Positions 28,326 through 39,260 are shown, counted from the stretch's first letter. The stretch is DNA of 64,000 bases from Rhodoplanes serenus (GCA_009720755.1 WNKV01000009.1:186001-250000), one strand, 5' to 3'. Made by a program: numbers and translations. Notes: generated by a model from the sequence alone, not told the origin.

Positions 28326-29363
28326 ATGAAGCTCACCACCCTGGCCGTCGCCGTCGCGACGGCCGTCGCCACCCTCACCGGCGCCATCGCGCCGGCCGCC
28401 GCCCAGACTGCGCCGGCGCCCGAGAAGCCGAAGCTGGTGCTCGGCGTCGGCGGCAAGAATCTCTTCTACTACCTGCCGCTGACGCTGGCCGAACGGCTCG
28501 GCTACTTCAAGGAGCAGGGGCTCGACGTCACCGTGACGGACTTCGGCGGTGGCGCCAAGTCGCTCCAGTCGCTCATCGGCGGCTCCGCCGACGTGGTCAC
28601 CGGCGCCTACGAGCACACCATAAGGATGCAGGCCAAGGGCCAGGAGATCCGCGCCGTCACCGAGCTCGGCCGCTTCCCCGGCATCGTGCTGGCGGTGCGC
28701 AAGGACAAGGCCGCGCAGGTCAAGTCGTTCAAGGACCTGAAGGGCATGAAGGTCGGCGTCACGGCGCCGGGATCGTCCACCAACTTCTTCGTCAACGCGC
28801 TGATCGCCAAGGACGGGCTGAAGCCGACCGACGTGTCGATCATCGGCATCGGGGCCGGCATGTCGGCGGTCGCCGCCATGAAGAAGGGCGAGATCGAGGC
28901 GATCTCCAATCTCGATCCGGTCATCACCAAGCTGGTGCAGGACGGCGACGTCGTGGTGATGGCCGACAGCCGCACCGAGGCCGACAACGAGCGGCTGCTC
29001 GGTGGCAACAACCCGGCCGCGGTGGTCTATCTCAAGGCCGACTTCATCGAGAAGAATCCCGAGACCACCCAGCGCATCGTCAACGCCTTCTACAAGACGC
29101 TGAAGTGGCTCCAGACCGCGACGCCCGAGCAGGTCGCCGATGTGGTCCCGCCCGAATACCATCTCGGCGACCGCAACCTCTACATGGCGGCTTTCGTGGC
29201 GTCGAAGCCGATGTACTCGGCCACCGGCGTGATCCCCGAGGCCGGCATGAAGAACGCCCTCGACATGCTGGTGCGCTTCGACGAGGAGATGAAGGACGCC
29301 AAGATCGATCTCGGTCGCACCTTCGACGGCCGCTTCGTCAAGAAGGCCGCCGGCGCGAACTGA
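28326..29363 (+). CDS. NitT/TauT-type ABC transporter substrate-binding protein
   Basis: 345 residues with a signal peptide (LAVAVATAVATLTGAIAPAAAQ, cleavage near residue 27). The NMT1/THI5-like periplasmic fold is evident: FYYLPLTLAERLGYFKEQGLDVTVTDFGGG, SADVVTGAYEH, FKDLKGMKVGVTAPGSSTNFFVNALI. Relatives bind nitrate, taurine, alkanesulfonates, pyrimidine precursors or riboflavin; the ligand is not predictable. No permease or ATPase gene is adjacent, so it is an orphan whose partners must lie elsewhere. Confidence 0.85.
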   Translation: MKLTTLAVAVATAVATLTGAIAPAAAQTAPAPEKPKLVLGVGGKNLFYYLPLTLAERLGYFKEQGLDVTVTDFGGGAKSLQSLIGGSADVVTGAYEHTIRMQAKGQEIRAVTELGRFPGIVLAVRKDKAAQVKSFKDLKGMKVGVTAPGSSTNFFVNALIAKDGLKPTDVSIIGIGAGMSAVAAMKKGEIEAISNLDPVITKLVQDGDVVVMADSRTEADNERLLGGNNPAAVVYLKADFIEKNPETTQRIVNAFYKTLKWLQTATPEQVADVVPPEYHLGDRNLYMAAFVASKPMYSATGVIPEAGMKNALDMLVRFDEEMKDAKIDLGRTFDGRFVKKAAGAN

Positions 29364-29439
29364 CCGGAGCGCGGCGCCGGGGCGGGCGGCCCCGCGCCGT
29401 CTTCGCCGGCGCGACCCGGCGACGCAGCCCATTCGGTGT

Positions 29440-29538
29440 CATTCCGGAAGCCGCGAAGCGGCTGTCCGGAATCCAGCCGAGAGTTCCGGGTTTGCCGCTG
29501 GATTCCGGGCTCGCCGCTGCGCGGCGCTCCGGAATGAC
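29440..29538. repeat. dispersed repeat with CATTCCGGA / TCCGGAATG ends
   Basis: Inverted ends at 29440-29448 and 29528-29536 enclose gattccgggctcgccgctgcg-type sequence. This form is a common intergenic repeat in Rhizobiales. A worn copy lies at 35636-35703. Confidence 0.7.
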
Positions 29539-29580
29539 GCGCACTGATCACCCGAAGACAGGATCACATGATCCCATTCG

Positions 29581-29636
29581 CGGCGTCGCTTCTTCGGCGT
29601 CGCATTCTCGGCGTCGTTTTCTCGACGTCGCGATGT
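29581..29636. repeat. 14-base tandem repeat, four units
   Basis: Units cggcgtcgcttctt, cggcgtcgcattct, cggcgtcgttttct, cgacgtcgcgatgt. Lies in the 3' flank of leuA. Confidence 0.85.
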
Positions 29637-29672
29637 CACGGCGAAGCGGGTCCCGCCCCGCCGGACGATGCT

Positions 29673-31238
<1,566 letters not shown>

Positions 31239-31303
31239 GGCGATGATCCTTCTCGAAATGCGTGCGCCGCGTCACGGGCGCGTCCAGGGTTCCGTCTCGC
31301 GAC

Positions 31304-31347
31304 CCCCTGAGCGCCCAGGCGCGATGCGCCCTGCCGGCCCTCAGGGG
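31304..31347 (-). promoter_or_regulatory. leuA leader pairing element
   Basis: CCCCTGAG and CTCAGGGG, at 31340-31347 and 31304-31311 on the plus-strand numbering, can pair over a 28-base loop. The first arm includes the stop codon of the leader peptide, so translation of the leader would disturb the pairing. No T-rich terminator was found between here and leuA, so the mode of control is uncertain. Confidence 0.45.
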
Positions 31348-31445
31348 CAGCTAAGGAGGAGGATCAGGCCGGACAGCAGGGCAGCCGCGGACGGAGCCGT
31401 GGCGGCCCCTCCGACAAACGCGCGATGATCACGGCGCGGCGACAT
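31341..31445 (-). CDS. leuA leader peptide, 34 residues
   Basis: ATG at 31445, TGA ending at 31341. The last third reads LLSGLILLLSCP: six Leu and one Ile within nine residues (codons CTG CTG TCC GGC CTG ATC CTC CTC CTT). A Leu-rich tail placed about 100 bases before leuA, with a pairing element at the stop codon, is the expected pattern of a leucine attenuator. The N-terminal part is Arg/Ala-rich and ordinary. No strong ribosome site was seen for the ATG, so a later start is possible. Confidence 0.65.
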   Translation of the reverse strand: MSPRRDHRAFVGGAATAPSAAALLSGLILLLSCP

Positions 31446-31586
31446 GCCCAAATCCCTGGTTGCCCGTCACGGTAGCCGACGAATCGTTGACACGGCATTG
31501 ACCGGAGACGCAACGGGGCTCGTTTTAGCGTAGCGGGCCCGCGAGGGCAAGGCGGTCGGCCGCGCCGACGCGCACGGGTCGTGCCT

Positions 31587-32342
31587 TTAGCCGCGCCGCT
31601 GCGCCGCCGCGGGAGGCGCCCCGTCCTGTTCGGCCGCCAGGACGTGGCGGAGGTAGGCGCGAACGAAGTCCGGTACCGCGCCGCCGAGATCGGGCTCGTC
31701 GAGATCCGCCAGGGCGCGAACGACCCGGACGCCGGAAAGCTCCGGCCGGGCCTGGCCGGCGAGATGCGCCGCGATACGCTCGGCCAGCACGGCGGCCGGC
31801 ACCGCCGCTTGCAGCACCCGGATCAGCGCCAGCCGCGGCCCCGCCGGCACCATCGCCCATGGGCCGGCCGTATAGTCGTCCGGCGTCAGCCCGGTCTCCT
31901 CGGCGACCTCGCGGGCGACGCTGCCGGCGAAATCGACGATGCCGTCGCGCACGTCGCTCGGGTCGGGCGTGCCGCACGGGAAGTAGACTCTGCCGGCATT
32001 GGCGGTGCCGGCCGCCATCTCGCCGAGCAGGAAGGCGCCGTCGCTGCCGCGTAGCGCCCCCATGGCGAAGGCGTTGACCACCGAGCGATCGGGACAGCCC
32101 CAGTCGCGCCACGCCAGGAAGCTGGCGAAATCGGTCTCGAACAGCGCCGCCCGCAGCACGCCACCGGCGAGCGCGTGGCGATGCATCAGCAGCACGCGGC
32201 CGTTCCACAGCTGCGGCAGGCGCCGCCGCTCGGCCTCGAAATACGCCGCGATATCGCGTCGGCGCACCGCCGCGAAGGTCCAGGCATGCGGCTCCAGCAC
32301 GAGATCGAGCCGATCGACCGCAAGCACCGGAAGCTCGTCCAT
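31587..32342 (-). CDS. NUDIX hydrolase
   Basis: 251 residues from the ATG at 32342, with GAGGA 6 bases upstream. The Nudix box is recognisable as DFAGSVAREVAEETGL (G-x5-REVxEET-GL), near residues 140-155, with a long N-terminal region before it as in the larger coenzyme A- or NUDT19-like members. It hydrolyses a nucleoside diphosphate linked to another moiety; the substrate is unknown. It follows the ABC-F gene by 43 bases and is probably co-transcribed with it. Confidence 0.75.
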   Translation of the reverse strand: MDELPVLAVDRLDLVLEPHAWTFAAVRRRDIAAYFEAERRRLPQLWNGRVLLMHRHALAGGVLRAALFETDFASFLAWRDWGCPDRSVVNAFAMGALRGSDGAFLLGEMAAGTANAGRVYFPCGTPDPSDVRDGIVDFAGSVAREVAEETGLTPDDYTAGPWAMVPAGPRLALIRVLQAAVPAAVLAERIAAHLAGQARPELSGVRVVRALADLDEPDLGGAVPDFVRAYLRHVLAAEQDGAPPAAAQRRG

Positions 32343-32385
32343 CCGCGTTCCTCGTCCCGTCGCCGCGTCGGCTCGGTGGCGCCGC

Positions 32386-34008
32386 TCAGCTCCGCAGGCC
32401 CGGCGCCTCGTGGCCGGTGCGCGCCACATATTCGGTATAGCCGCCGCCGTAGCGGTGGACGCCCTCCGGCGTCAGCTCCAGCACCCGGTTGGACAGCGCC
32501 GCCAGAAAGCGCCGGTCGTGCGACACGAACAGCATGCTGCCCTCGTACTGCGCCAGCGCCGCCACCAGCATCTCCTTGGTGGCCATGTCGAGATGGTTGG
32601 TCGGCTCGTCCAGCACCAGGAAATTCGGCGGATCGTACAGCATCAGCGCCATCACCAGGCGCGCCTTCTCGCCGCCGGAGAGCACCCGGCACCGCTTCTC
32701 CACGTCGTCGCCCGAGAAGCCGAAGCAGCCGGCGAGCGTGCGCAGCGAGCCCTGACCGGCCTCGGGGAACGCCTCCTCCAGCGTCTCGAACACGGTGCGC
32801 TCGCCGTCGAGCAGATCCATGGCGTGCTGGGCGAAGTAGCCCATCTTGACGCTGCCGCCGACCGTCACGCTGCCGTCGTCCGGCTCGGTCGCGCCGGCCA
32901 CCAGCTTGAGCAGCGTCGACTTGCCGGCGCCGTTGACGCCGAGCACGCACCAGCGCTCGCGCCGCCGCACCTGGAAGTCGAGCCCCTCGTAGATGCGGCG
33001 GCTGCCGTAGCTCTTGTGGACGCTCTTGAGGCTGACCACGTCCTCGCCCGATCGCGGCGCCGGCGGAAACTCGAACAGCACGCTCTGGCGCCGGCGCGGC
33101 GGCTCCACGCGGTCGATCTTCTCCAGCTTCTTGACCCGGCTCTGCACCTGCGCGGCGTGCGAGGCGCGCGCCTTGAACCGCTCGATGAACTTGATCTCCT
33201 TGGCCAGCATGGCCTGCTGGCGCTCGAACTGCGCCTGCTGCTGCTTCTCGTTCTGGGCGCGCTGCTGCTCGTAGAACTCGTAATCGCCCGTGTAGGTGGT
33301 GAGCGTACCGCCGTCGATCTCGATCACCTTGCGGACGATGCGGTTCATGAACTCGCGATCGTGCGACGTCATCATCAGGGCGCCGTCGTAACCCTGAAGG
33401 AACTGCTCCAGCCAGATCAGGCTTTCGAGATCGAGGTGGTTGGACGGCTCGTCGAGCAGCATGGCGTCGGGCCGCATCAGCAGGATGCGGGCGAGCGCCA
33501 CGCGCATCTTCCAGCCGCCCGACAGCTTGCCGACATCGCCGTCCATCATCGCGTCGGAGAAGCCGAGTCCGGCCAGCACCTCGCGGGCGCGGCCATCGAG
33601 GGCGTAGCCGTCCAGCTCCTCGAAGCGGTGCTGCACTTCGCCGTAGCGGACGATGATGTCGTCCATCTCGTCGGCGCGGTCGGGGTCCGCCATGGCGGCT
33701 TCGAGGGCACGCAGCTCGGCCGCCACCTCGCTCACCGGACCGGCGCCGTCCATCACCTCGGCGACCGCGCTGCGGCCCGCCATCTCGCCGACGTCCTGGC
33801 TGAAGTAGCCGATGGTGACGCCGCGATCGACCACGATCTGGCCTTCGTCGGGCGGCTCCTCGCCGGTGATCATGCGGAACAGCGTCGACTTGCCGGCCCC
33901 GTTGGGACCGACCAGGCCGACCTTCTCGCCGCGCTGGAGTGCCGCCGACGCCTCGATGAAGAGGATCTGATGGCCGTTCTGCTTGCTGATGCCGTCGAGG
34001 CGGATCAT
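32386..34008 (-). CDS. ABC-F family ATPase, ribosome-associated type
   Basis: 540 residues with two ABC ATPase domains and no membrane part. Domain 1: Walker A GPNGAGKST near 35, LSGGWKMRVALAR signature, LLLDEPSNHLD. Linker of about 80 residues rich in Gln/Lys/Arg (the P-site tRNA interaction motif region, EQQRAQNEKQQQAQFERQQ). Domain 2: GVNGAGKST, LSGGEKARLVMAL, LVLDEPTNHLD. ABC-F proteins act on stalled or specialised ribosomes. The subfamily (YbiT- or Uup-like) is not settled from sequence alone. Confidence 0.88.
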   Translation of the reverse strand: MIRLDGISKQNGHQILFIEASAALQRGEKVGLVGPNGAGKSTLFRMITGEEPPDEGQIVVDRGVTIGYFSQDVGEMAGRSAVAEVMDGAGPVSEVAAELRALEAAMADPDRADEMDDIIVRYGEVQHRFEELDGYALDGRAREVLAGLGFSDAMMDGDVGKLSGGWKMRVALARILLMRPDAMLLDEPSNHLDLESLIWLEQFLQGYDGALMMTSHDREFMNRIVRKVIEIDGGTLTTYTGDYEFYEQQRAQNEKQQQAQFERQQAMLAKEIKFIERFKARASHAAQVQSRVKKLEKIDRVEPPRRRQSVLFEFPPAPRSGEDVVSLKSVHKSYGSRRIYEGLDFQVRRRERWCVLGVNGAGKSTLLKLVAGATEPDDGSVTVGGSVKMGYFAQHAMDLLDGERTVFETLEEAFPEAGQGSLRTLAGCFGFSGDDVEKRCRVLSGGEKARLVMALMLYDPPNFLVLDEPTNHLDMATKEMLVAALAQYEGSMLFVSHDRRFLAALSNRVLELTPEGVHRYGGGYTEYVARTGHEAPGLRS

Positions 34009-34088
34009 GTATCACCGAGATATGTGGCGCACGACGACGCCACCCGGCGCGGGCGGCGCCGGCAGCGGCGCGGATGAGTGAGGTCGGT

Positions 34089-34937
34089 CTACACGGCCTC
34101 CGCCGCGAAGACGCGCGACGGCGAGACGAACTCGTCCTGGGCCGCGACGGTCAGGATCTCGCGCGAGCCGGCCGCGACGGTGCGCTGGAGGACGCCGAAG
34201 ATCGACGACGCCGAGCGCGACAGCGCGGTCGCGGTCGAGCCGGTCGACAGGAAATGGAAGAAGAACAGCGCCGCGATGGCGTCTCCCGCCCCGTTGATCG
34301 AGAGATCGAGCTTGGGGGTGCGCAGCCGAAAGCAGCCGTCCGGGCCGGAGGCGAGGAGATCGATGGCGTCGGCCGGCGTCTCGTCGGTGTGCAGCGAGGT
34401 GACGAGGATCACCTTCGGCCCGAGCAGGTGCACGATCTCGACGGCGCGGCGCGCATCGGCGAGCGTGCCGGTGGTGCGTTCGGCGAGATATTCGAGCTCG
34501 AATTGGTTGGGGGTGATGACGTCGGCGGCCGGCACGGCGCGCGCGCGCATGAACTCCGGAATGCCCGGCCGCACGAAGACGCCGCGGCCGACATCGCCGA
34601 TCACCGGGTCGCAGCAGTAGCGCGCCGCCGGGTTGGCGGCCCGCACCTTGCCGACCGCGTCCAGGATCGCCTCGCCGATGTCGGCGCCGCCCATGTAGCC
34701 GGACAGCACGCCGTCGCAGCGGCCGAGCGCGCCGCGCTCGGCGACGCCCTCCAGCACCTCGCCGATCATGCCGCCGTCGAAGACGCGGCCCTTCCAGGCG
34801 CCGTAGCCGGTGTGGTTGGAGAACTGCACCGTGTGGATCGGCCACACCTCGCAGCCGAGCCGCTGGAGCGGGAACACGGCCGAGGCGTTGCCGACATGGC
34901 CGTAGACGACGTGGGATTGTATCGAGAGGATGTTCAT
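34089..34937 (-). CDS. pdxY: pyridoxal kinase
   Basis: 282 residues. Ribokinase-fold enzyme that phosphorylates pyridoxal in vitamin B6 salvage. It begins with the PdxY hallmark MNILSIQSHVVYGHVGNASAVFPLQRLG, followed by HTVQFSNHTGYGAWKG, DPVIGDVGRGVFV, ITPNQFELEYL, and NGAGDAIAALFF with the catalytic Asp in the anion hole. Full length. Lies 80 bases upstream of the ABC-F gene, same strand. Confidence 0.92.
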   Translation of the reverse strand: MNILSIQSHVVYGHVGNASAVFPLQRLGCEVWPIHTVQFSNHTGYGAWKGRVFDGGMIGEVLEGVAERGALGRCDGVLSGYMGGADIGEAILDAVGKVRAANPAARYCCDPVIGDVGRGVFVRPGIPEFMRARAVPAADVITPNQFELEYLAERTTGTLADARRAVEIVHLLGPKVILVTSLHTDETPADAIDLLASGPDGCFRLRTPKLDLSINGAGDAIAALFFFHFLSTGSTATALSRSASSIFGVLQRTVAAGSREILTVAAQDEFVSPSRVFAAEAV

Positions 34938-35073
34938 CGGGAGGTCGTGCGTTGCGAACGAGCCCGGAACACCTACAGCGTGCCGCGCCGCGGCGCAAAG
35001 AGATTCACGAGCGGTTCGCGCCGCACGTCACGCGGCGACGGCGATCGCCTACATCGTATCGGGAACGGCGCCC

Positions 35074-35628
35074 TCACAGCTCCCGGACCATGACCAGGGC
35101 GTCGACGAAGCCGAGCGTCGGATGCCGGAAGGCGCCGGGCAGGCGGCCGACGATCTCGAAGCCCATGTGCTGCCACAGCCGCACAGCGCGGACGTTCGAG
35201 CTGATCACGAAGTTGAACTGCATGGCGCGGAAGCCGCGCGCCCTGGCGCGGGCGAGCGAGTCCGCGCACATCGCCTGGGCGACGCCGCGGCCGGCCGCGG
35301 CCGGCGCGACCATGTAGCCGCAGTTCGCCACGTGGTCGCCGCCGCCGGCCGTGTTGGCCTTCAGGTAATAGGTGCCGACCACCGCCTCGCGGCTCTCGGT
35401 CCTGGGGCCGTCGGACTTGCGCCCATCGGACTTGCGCCGGGCGGTCTTGCGCTCGTCGTCCCGATAGACTGCGACATGCACCTCGTGGGCCGGCGACAGC
35501 CAGTAGGCGAGGGCGTCCTCGCGCGTCATGTCGCGCGGCAGCGGGTAGGTCTCGCCGGCACGGATCACGGGTTCGAGAATGCCCCACAGGGCGTCGTGAT
35601 CGTCGGGCGTGGCGGGACGGATGTGCAT
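35074..35628 (-). CDS. GNAT family N-acetyltransferase
   Basis: 184 residues. Acetyl-CoA-binding pattern GYMVAPAAAGRGVAQAMCADSL (V-x-P-x4-GxG) around 105-125 and the following FNFVISSNVRAVRLWQHMGFEIVGRLPGAF typical of GNAT proteins. An insertion of basic repeats (KTARRKSDGRKSDGPR, about residues 61-76) interrupts the fold between two strands. Substrate unknown; relatives acetylate small molecules or protein N-termini. Confidence 0.8.
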   Translation of the reverse strand: MHIRPATPDDHDALWGILEPVIRAGETYPLPRDMTREDALAYWLSPAHEVHVAVYRDDERKTARRKSDGRKSDGPRTESREAVVGTYYLKANTAGGGDHVANCGYMVAPAAAGRGVAQAMCADSLARARARGFRAMQFNFVISSNVRAVRLWQHMGFEIVGRLPGAFRHPTLGFVDALVMVREL

Positions 35629-35635
35629 GGTGAAG

Positions 35636-35703
35636 CCGAATCCGGGAGCTCGAAATCTGCCGCTGGGTTCCGGGTTCGCGGCGTTGCGGCGCCCCGGAAC
35701 GTG
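35636..35703. repeat. worn copy of the 29440-type repeat
   Basis: Contains gaatccggga, ccgctgggttccgggttcgc and cgccccggaacg in the same order as the element at 29440-29538. It lies between the GNAT gene and minE. Confidence 0.5.
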
Positions 35704-35808
35704 GATCTCGGGTGACGGAGACGAGCATGGCCGGGACGAGCCCGGCCATGCCGATGGGTGCCGGCCGCAGCCGCCGCGCGTCGGCGGATCGGCACGTCCG
35801 GTGTCGCC

Positions 35809-36081
35809 TCAGTAGGTCATCGCCAGCGGCGGGCCACCGACCATGTTGGGGATCTCGATCTCGATCTCCAGGGTCGACATGGTGGCGCCGCGGTCCATCT
35901 TCACCTGCACGCTGTCGGGATCGACGAAAACGTGCCGGGAGATCACCGCCAGGATCTCGTCCTGGAGCACCGCGATCAGATTGGTGCGGCCGAGCGTGGA
36001 GCGCTCGTGGGCCAGGAGGATCTGCAACCGCTCCCGCGCGACCGGCGCGGAATTGCGGCGCTTGAACCACGACCAGATCAT
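35809..36081 (-). CDS. minE: cell division topological specificity factor
   Basis: 90 residues. N-terminal membrane/MinD-binding region ([22 protein letters not shown]) and the topological-specificity domain ([24 protein letters not shown]). MinE displaces MinD from the membrane to create pole-to-pole oscillation. The ATG overlaps the minD stop (ATGA), so the two are translationally coupled. Third gene of minC-minD-minE. Confidence 0.93.
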   Translation of the reverse strand: MIWSWFKRRNSAPVARERLQILLAHERSTLGRTNLIAVLQDEILAVISRHVFVDPDSVQVKMDRGATMSTLEIEIEIPNMVGGPPLAMTY

Positions 36082-36893
36082 GCTGCTCTCCGTCCGAACA
36101 GCTTGGTGAACAGGCTGCGCTTGTCGGTCGGCACCGTGATGTCGAGGTCCTCGCCCTCCAGTCGCCGGGCTGCCTCCATGTAGGCCCGCGCCGGGGCGCT
36201 GGTCGGGTTGCTGAGCACCACCGGGGTGCCGAGATTGGAGGCGCGCAGCACCTCCTGGCTCTCCGGGATGATGCCGAGCAGCGGCAGCGACAGGATCTCG
36301 ACGATGTCGGCGATGCCGAGCATCTCGCCCTTGGCGGCGCGCGACGGATCGAAGCGCGTCACCAGGATGTGCTTGGCGATGCGCTCGCCGCGCTCGGCGC
36401 GCTCGGTGCGGGCATCGAGCAGGCCGATGATGCGGTCGGAGTCGCGCACCGACGACACCTCCGGATTGGTGACGATGACGGCGGCGTCGGCGTGCCGCAT
36501 GGCGAGCTGGGCGCCGCGCTCGATGCCGGCCGGGCTGTCGCACAGCACCCAGTCGAAGCGCTGGCGCAGCTCGTCGATGACGCGGGCGACGCCCTCGTCG
36601 GTCAGTGCCTCCTTGTCACGGGTCTGCGAGGCCGGCAGCAGCCACAGCGTCTCGATCCGCTTGTCGCGGATCAGCGCCTGCTGGAGCTTGGCGGCGCCTT
36701 GCACCACGTTGATCAGATCGAACACCACCCGCCGCTCGGCGCCCATGACGAGATCGAGATTGCGCAGGCCGACGTCGAAGTCGACCACCGCCACCGTCTG
36801 TCCGGACTGGGCGAGCGCCGTCCCCAACGCGGCGGTGGTGGTGGTCTTGCCGACCCCGCCTTTTCCCGATGTCACCACGACCACGTTGGCCAT
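36078..36893 (-). CDS. minD: septum site-determining ATPase
   Basis: 271 residues from the ATG at 36893. Deviant Walker [17 protein letters not shown] at about 9-24, switch regions [15 protein letters not shown] and [11 protein letters not shown], and a C-terminal amphipathic membrane-targeting helix ([14 protein letters not shown]). Binds the membrane as an ATP dimer and recruits MinC to block FtsZ assembly away from midcell. 22 bases after minC. Confidence 0.95.
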   Translation of the reverse strand: MANVVVVTSGKGGVGKTTTTAALGTALAQSGQTVAVVDFDVGLRNLDLVMGAERRVVFDLINVVQGAAKLQQALIRDKRIETLWLLPASQTRDKEALTDEGVARVIDELRQRFDWVLCDSPAGIERGAQLAMRHADAAVIVTNPEVSSVRDSDRIIGLLDARTERAERGERIAKHILVTRFDPSRAAKGEMLGIADIVEILSLPLLGIIPESQEVLRASNLGTPVVLSNPTSAPARAYMEAARRLEGEDLDITVPTDKRSLFTKLFGRRAA

Positions 36894-36915
36894 TGTCTGG
36901 TTCCTCCTCCCTGCC

Positions 36916-37677
36916 TCAGTCGAGTGCAGCAATCAGCATGGTGTCGCCGTCGAGCCACGCCTGGATCGGCCGGTGGCGTAGCGCGACGTCGAGATCGTCG
37001 ACGGTCCGGTAGTAGCCGCTGATGGCGAGGAGCTCGGCCTCGATGCGGCGGCAGAAGATGCGGGCGCGGCGGTCGCCGCCGGCGCCCGCGAGGGCGCGGC
37101 CGCGCAGGGCGCCGTAGACATGGATGGAGCCGCCCGCCACCACCTCGGCGCCCGACGACACCGCGCCGAGCACGATGATGTCGCCGTGCGGATGGTAGAC
37201 GGTCTGGCCGGAGCGGACCGGCGTGTCGATCATCAGCGAGCCGGCCGAGGGAGCCGCCGCCGGCTGCGGGGCCGCGCGGGCTGCCGGCGTGGCGCTCGGC
37301 GGCGTGGCGTCCGGCGGTGCATTGGCGGGCTCCGGCGCGGTGTCGACGGCGGTCAGCACCCGGCCGCTGGTCAGCACCGGCGGCAGGTCCGGCCCGTAGG
37401 CGGCAGCCTCCGCACCCTCCAGCCCCATGATGCGGATGCCGCGCCCCTCCAGCTCGCGGATCAGCGCCGCGACCTCGGCGGGCGCCAGCGTCAGCCCGGC
37501 GAGATCGAGCACCGCCGGCCGGCCGGCGAAGAACCCGGCCGAGCGGCCGATGGTGCCGTCGATGTCGGCGAGCCAGTCGGACACCGGCAGCTCGGGGGCG
37601 AGCGCGAACGCCATGTAGGACCGGCCGCGGAAACGGACGGGGCGCGGGCGCAGCCTGCTCTGCACGGCGGTCCTCAT
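36916..37677 (-). CDS. minC: septum site-determining protein, FtsZ inhibitor
   Basis: 253 residues. N-terminal FtsZ-binding domain to about 110, an Ala/Pro-rich linker (about 112-145) longer than in E. coli, then the C-terminal beta-helix domain (QTVYHPHGDIIVLGAVSSGAEVVAGGSIHVYGALRGRALAG) that binds MinD and dimerises. First gene of the min operon. It starts 132 bases after the flagellar regulator flbD on the same strand, with no terminator seen between. Confidence 0.93.
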   Translation of the reverse strand: MRTAVQSRLRPRPVRFRGRSYMAFALAPELPVSDWLADIDGTIGRSAGFFAGRPAVLDLAGLTLAPAEVAALIRELEGRGIRIMGLEGAEAAAYGPDLPPVLTSGRVLTAVDTAPEPANAPPDATPPSATPAARAAPQPAAAPSAGSLMIDTPVRSGQTVYHPHGDIIVLGAVSSGAEVVAGGSIHVYGALRGRALAGAGGDRRARIFCRRIEAELLAISGYYRTVDDLDVALRHRPIQAWLDGDTMLIAALD

Positions 37678-37809
37678 CGGGTCCGGCTCCTGTCACGACA
37701 TGATGGCGGAAGGGCGGGGGACGCCGGACGAATCGCCCCAGCCTGGAGCGGAGCCGAGCAGTGAGGCAGGATTGAGTCGCGGCGAGATCGGGGGTGCATG
37801 GATGCCGCT

Positions 37810-39177
37810 CTAGCCGGCCATGCGGGCGTCGCCGCCGTGCGGCGCGGGCACCGGCACACCCTCGGCCGCGTACTCGTTGAGCTTGTTGCGCAGCGTCCGG
37901 ATCGAGATGCCGAGAATGTTGGCCGCGTGGGTGCGGTTGCCCAGGCAGTGCTTCAGGGTTTCCAGGATCAGGTCGCGCTCCACGTCCGCGACGGTGCGGC
38001 CGACCAGCGCTCGCGTCACCGCTTCGGCGGCGAGCGCCGCATGGGCGACGGCGGGCGGACGCGAGCGGTCGAGCCGCTCGCCGTCCGGCGACAGGATCGC
38101 CTCGGGGCCGATCTCGTCGCCGGTCGCCAGCAGCACCGCGCGGTGCAGGGTGTTCTCCAGCTCGCGCACATTGCCGGGCCAGCGGTTGACGGTGAGCTGA
38201 TGCTTGGCCTCCGCCGACAGGGGCCGCACCGGCACGCCGTTGGCCTGGGCGTATTTGCGCACGAAGTGCTGGGCCAGCTCGATGATGTCGCCGGGCCGCT
38301 CGCGCAGCGGCGGGATCTTCAGGTTGACGACGTTGAGGCGGAACAGTAGGTCCTCGCGGAACGTGCCGTCGCGCACCGCCTCGGCGAGGTTGCGGTTGGA
38401 GGTGGCGAGGACGCGGATGTCGACCGGCACCGGGCGCGTGCCGCCGACCCGATCGATCACCCGCTCCTGCAAGGCGCGCAGCAGCTTGGCCTGGAGCCGC
38501 ACCTCCATCTCGGAGATCTCGTCGAGCAGCAGGGTGCCGCCGTTCGCCTCCTCGAACTTGCCGATGCGGCGCGCCACCGCGCCCGTGAAGGCGCCCTTCT
38601 CGTGGCCGAACAGCTCGGACTCGAGAAGCTGGTCCGGAATCGCGGCGCAGTTGACCGAGATGAACGGCCCGCGCGACCGGCTGGAGCGGGCGTGGACGTA
38701 GCGGGCCAGCACCTCCTTGCCGGTGCCCGACTCGCCGGTGATCAGCACCGAGGCGTCGGAGGGCGCGATCTGCTGGGCGAGCTTGACGACGTTGGCGGTC
38801 GCCTGGTCGCGATAGACCAGCTCGCGCGAGTCGTCGGCGACCGCCGCCAGCACCGCGGCGATCATCTCCGGATCGGGCGGTAGCGGGATGTACTCCTTGG
38901 CGCCGGCGTGGATCGCCGCCACCGCGGCGCGCGCATCGTTGCCGGTGCCGCAGGCGACGATCGGGACGTGGATGTGCTCGGCCTCCAGCCGCAGCACCAG
39001 CTCGCGGATGTCGAGAGCGACATCGACCATCATCAGGTCGGCGCCGCGGCCGGAGCGCAGCACCGCCATCGCCTGATCGGTGCTCTCCGCGTGGGTGACG
39101 CTGGCGCCCTTGTCCATGGCGATCTTGGTCGCCACCGTGAGCTGACCCTTCAGGGTTCCGACGATCAGGAGGCGCAT
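37810..39177 (-). CDS. flbD: sigma-54-dependent flagellar transcription regulator FlbD
   Basis: 455 residues. Domain 1 (1-120) is a receiver-like domain; Asp52 is in the phosphoacceptor region but the usual acidic pair near residue 9 is absent (LLIVGTLKG), as in Caulobacter FlbD, whose activity is controlled by FliX rather than classic phosphorylation. Domain 2 (about 125-365) is the AAA+ module with GESGTGKE, GAFTGA (sigma-54 contact) and the second-half Arg finger region. Domain 3 ends in a Fis-type helix-turn-helix (THAANILGISIRTLRNKLNEY). Last gene of the fliF operon; likely acts at the palindromes found before fliF and fliK. Confidence 0.92.
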   Translation of the reverse strand: MRLLIVGTLKGQLTVATKIAMDKGASVTHAESTDQAMAVLRSGRGADLMMVDVALDIRELVLRLEAEHIHVPIVACGTGNDARAAVAAIHAGAKEYIPLPPDPEMIAAVLAAVADDSRELVYRDQATANVVKLAQQIAPSDASVLITGESGTGKEVLARYVHARSSRSRGPFISVNCAAIPDQLLESELFGHEKGAFTGAVARRIGKFEEANGGTLLLDEISEMEVRLQAKLLRALQERVIDRVGGTRPVPVDIRVLATSNRNLAEAVRDGTFREDLLFRLNVVNLKIPPLRERPGDIIELAQHFVRKYAQANGVPVRPLSAEAKHQLTVNRWPGNVRELENTLHRAVLLATGDEIGPEAILSPDGERLDRSRPPAVAHAALAAEAVTRALVGRTVADVERDLILETLKHCLGNRTHAANILGISIRTLRNKLNEYAAEGVPVPAPHGGDARMAG

Positions 39178-39260
39178 GGTGTGTCACTCCGAGGCTGCGG
39201 GGCGCGCGCAGGCGGGCGCCGAAACGGAAGAGAGCGGGCAGGGGTGGCGGGCGGGCATCA

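Larger units (their letters stand above)
29364..29672. other. repeat-filled stretch between two convergent genes
   Basis: Contains an inverted-end repeat of about 100 bases and a 14-base tandem repeat (separate entries). Neither convergent gene has an obvious intrinsic terminator here. Confidence 0.5.
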
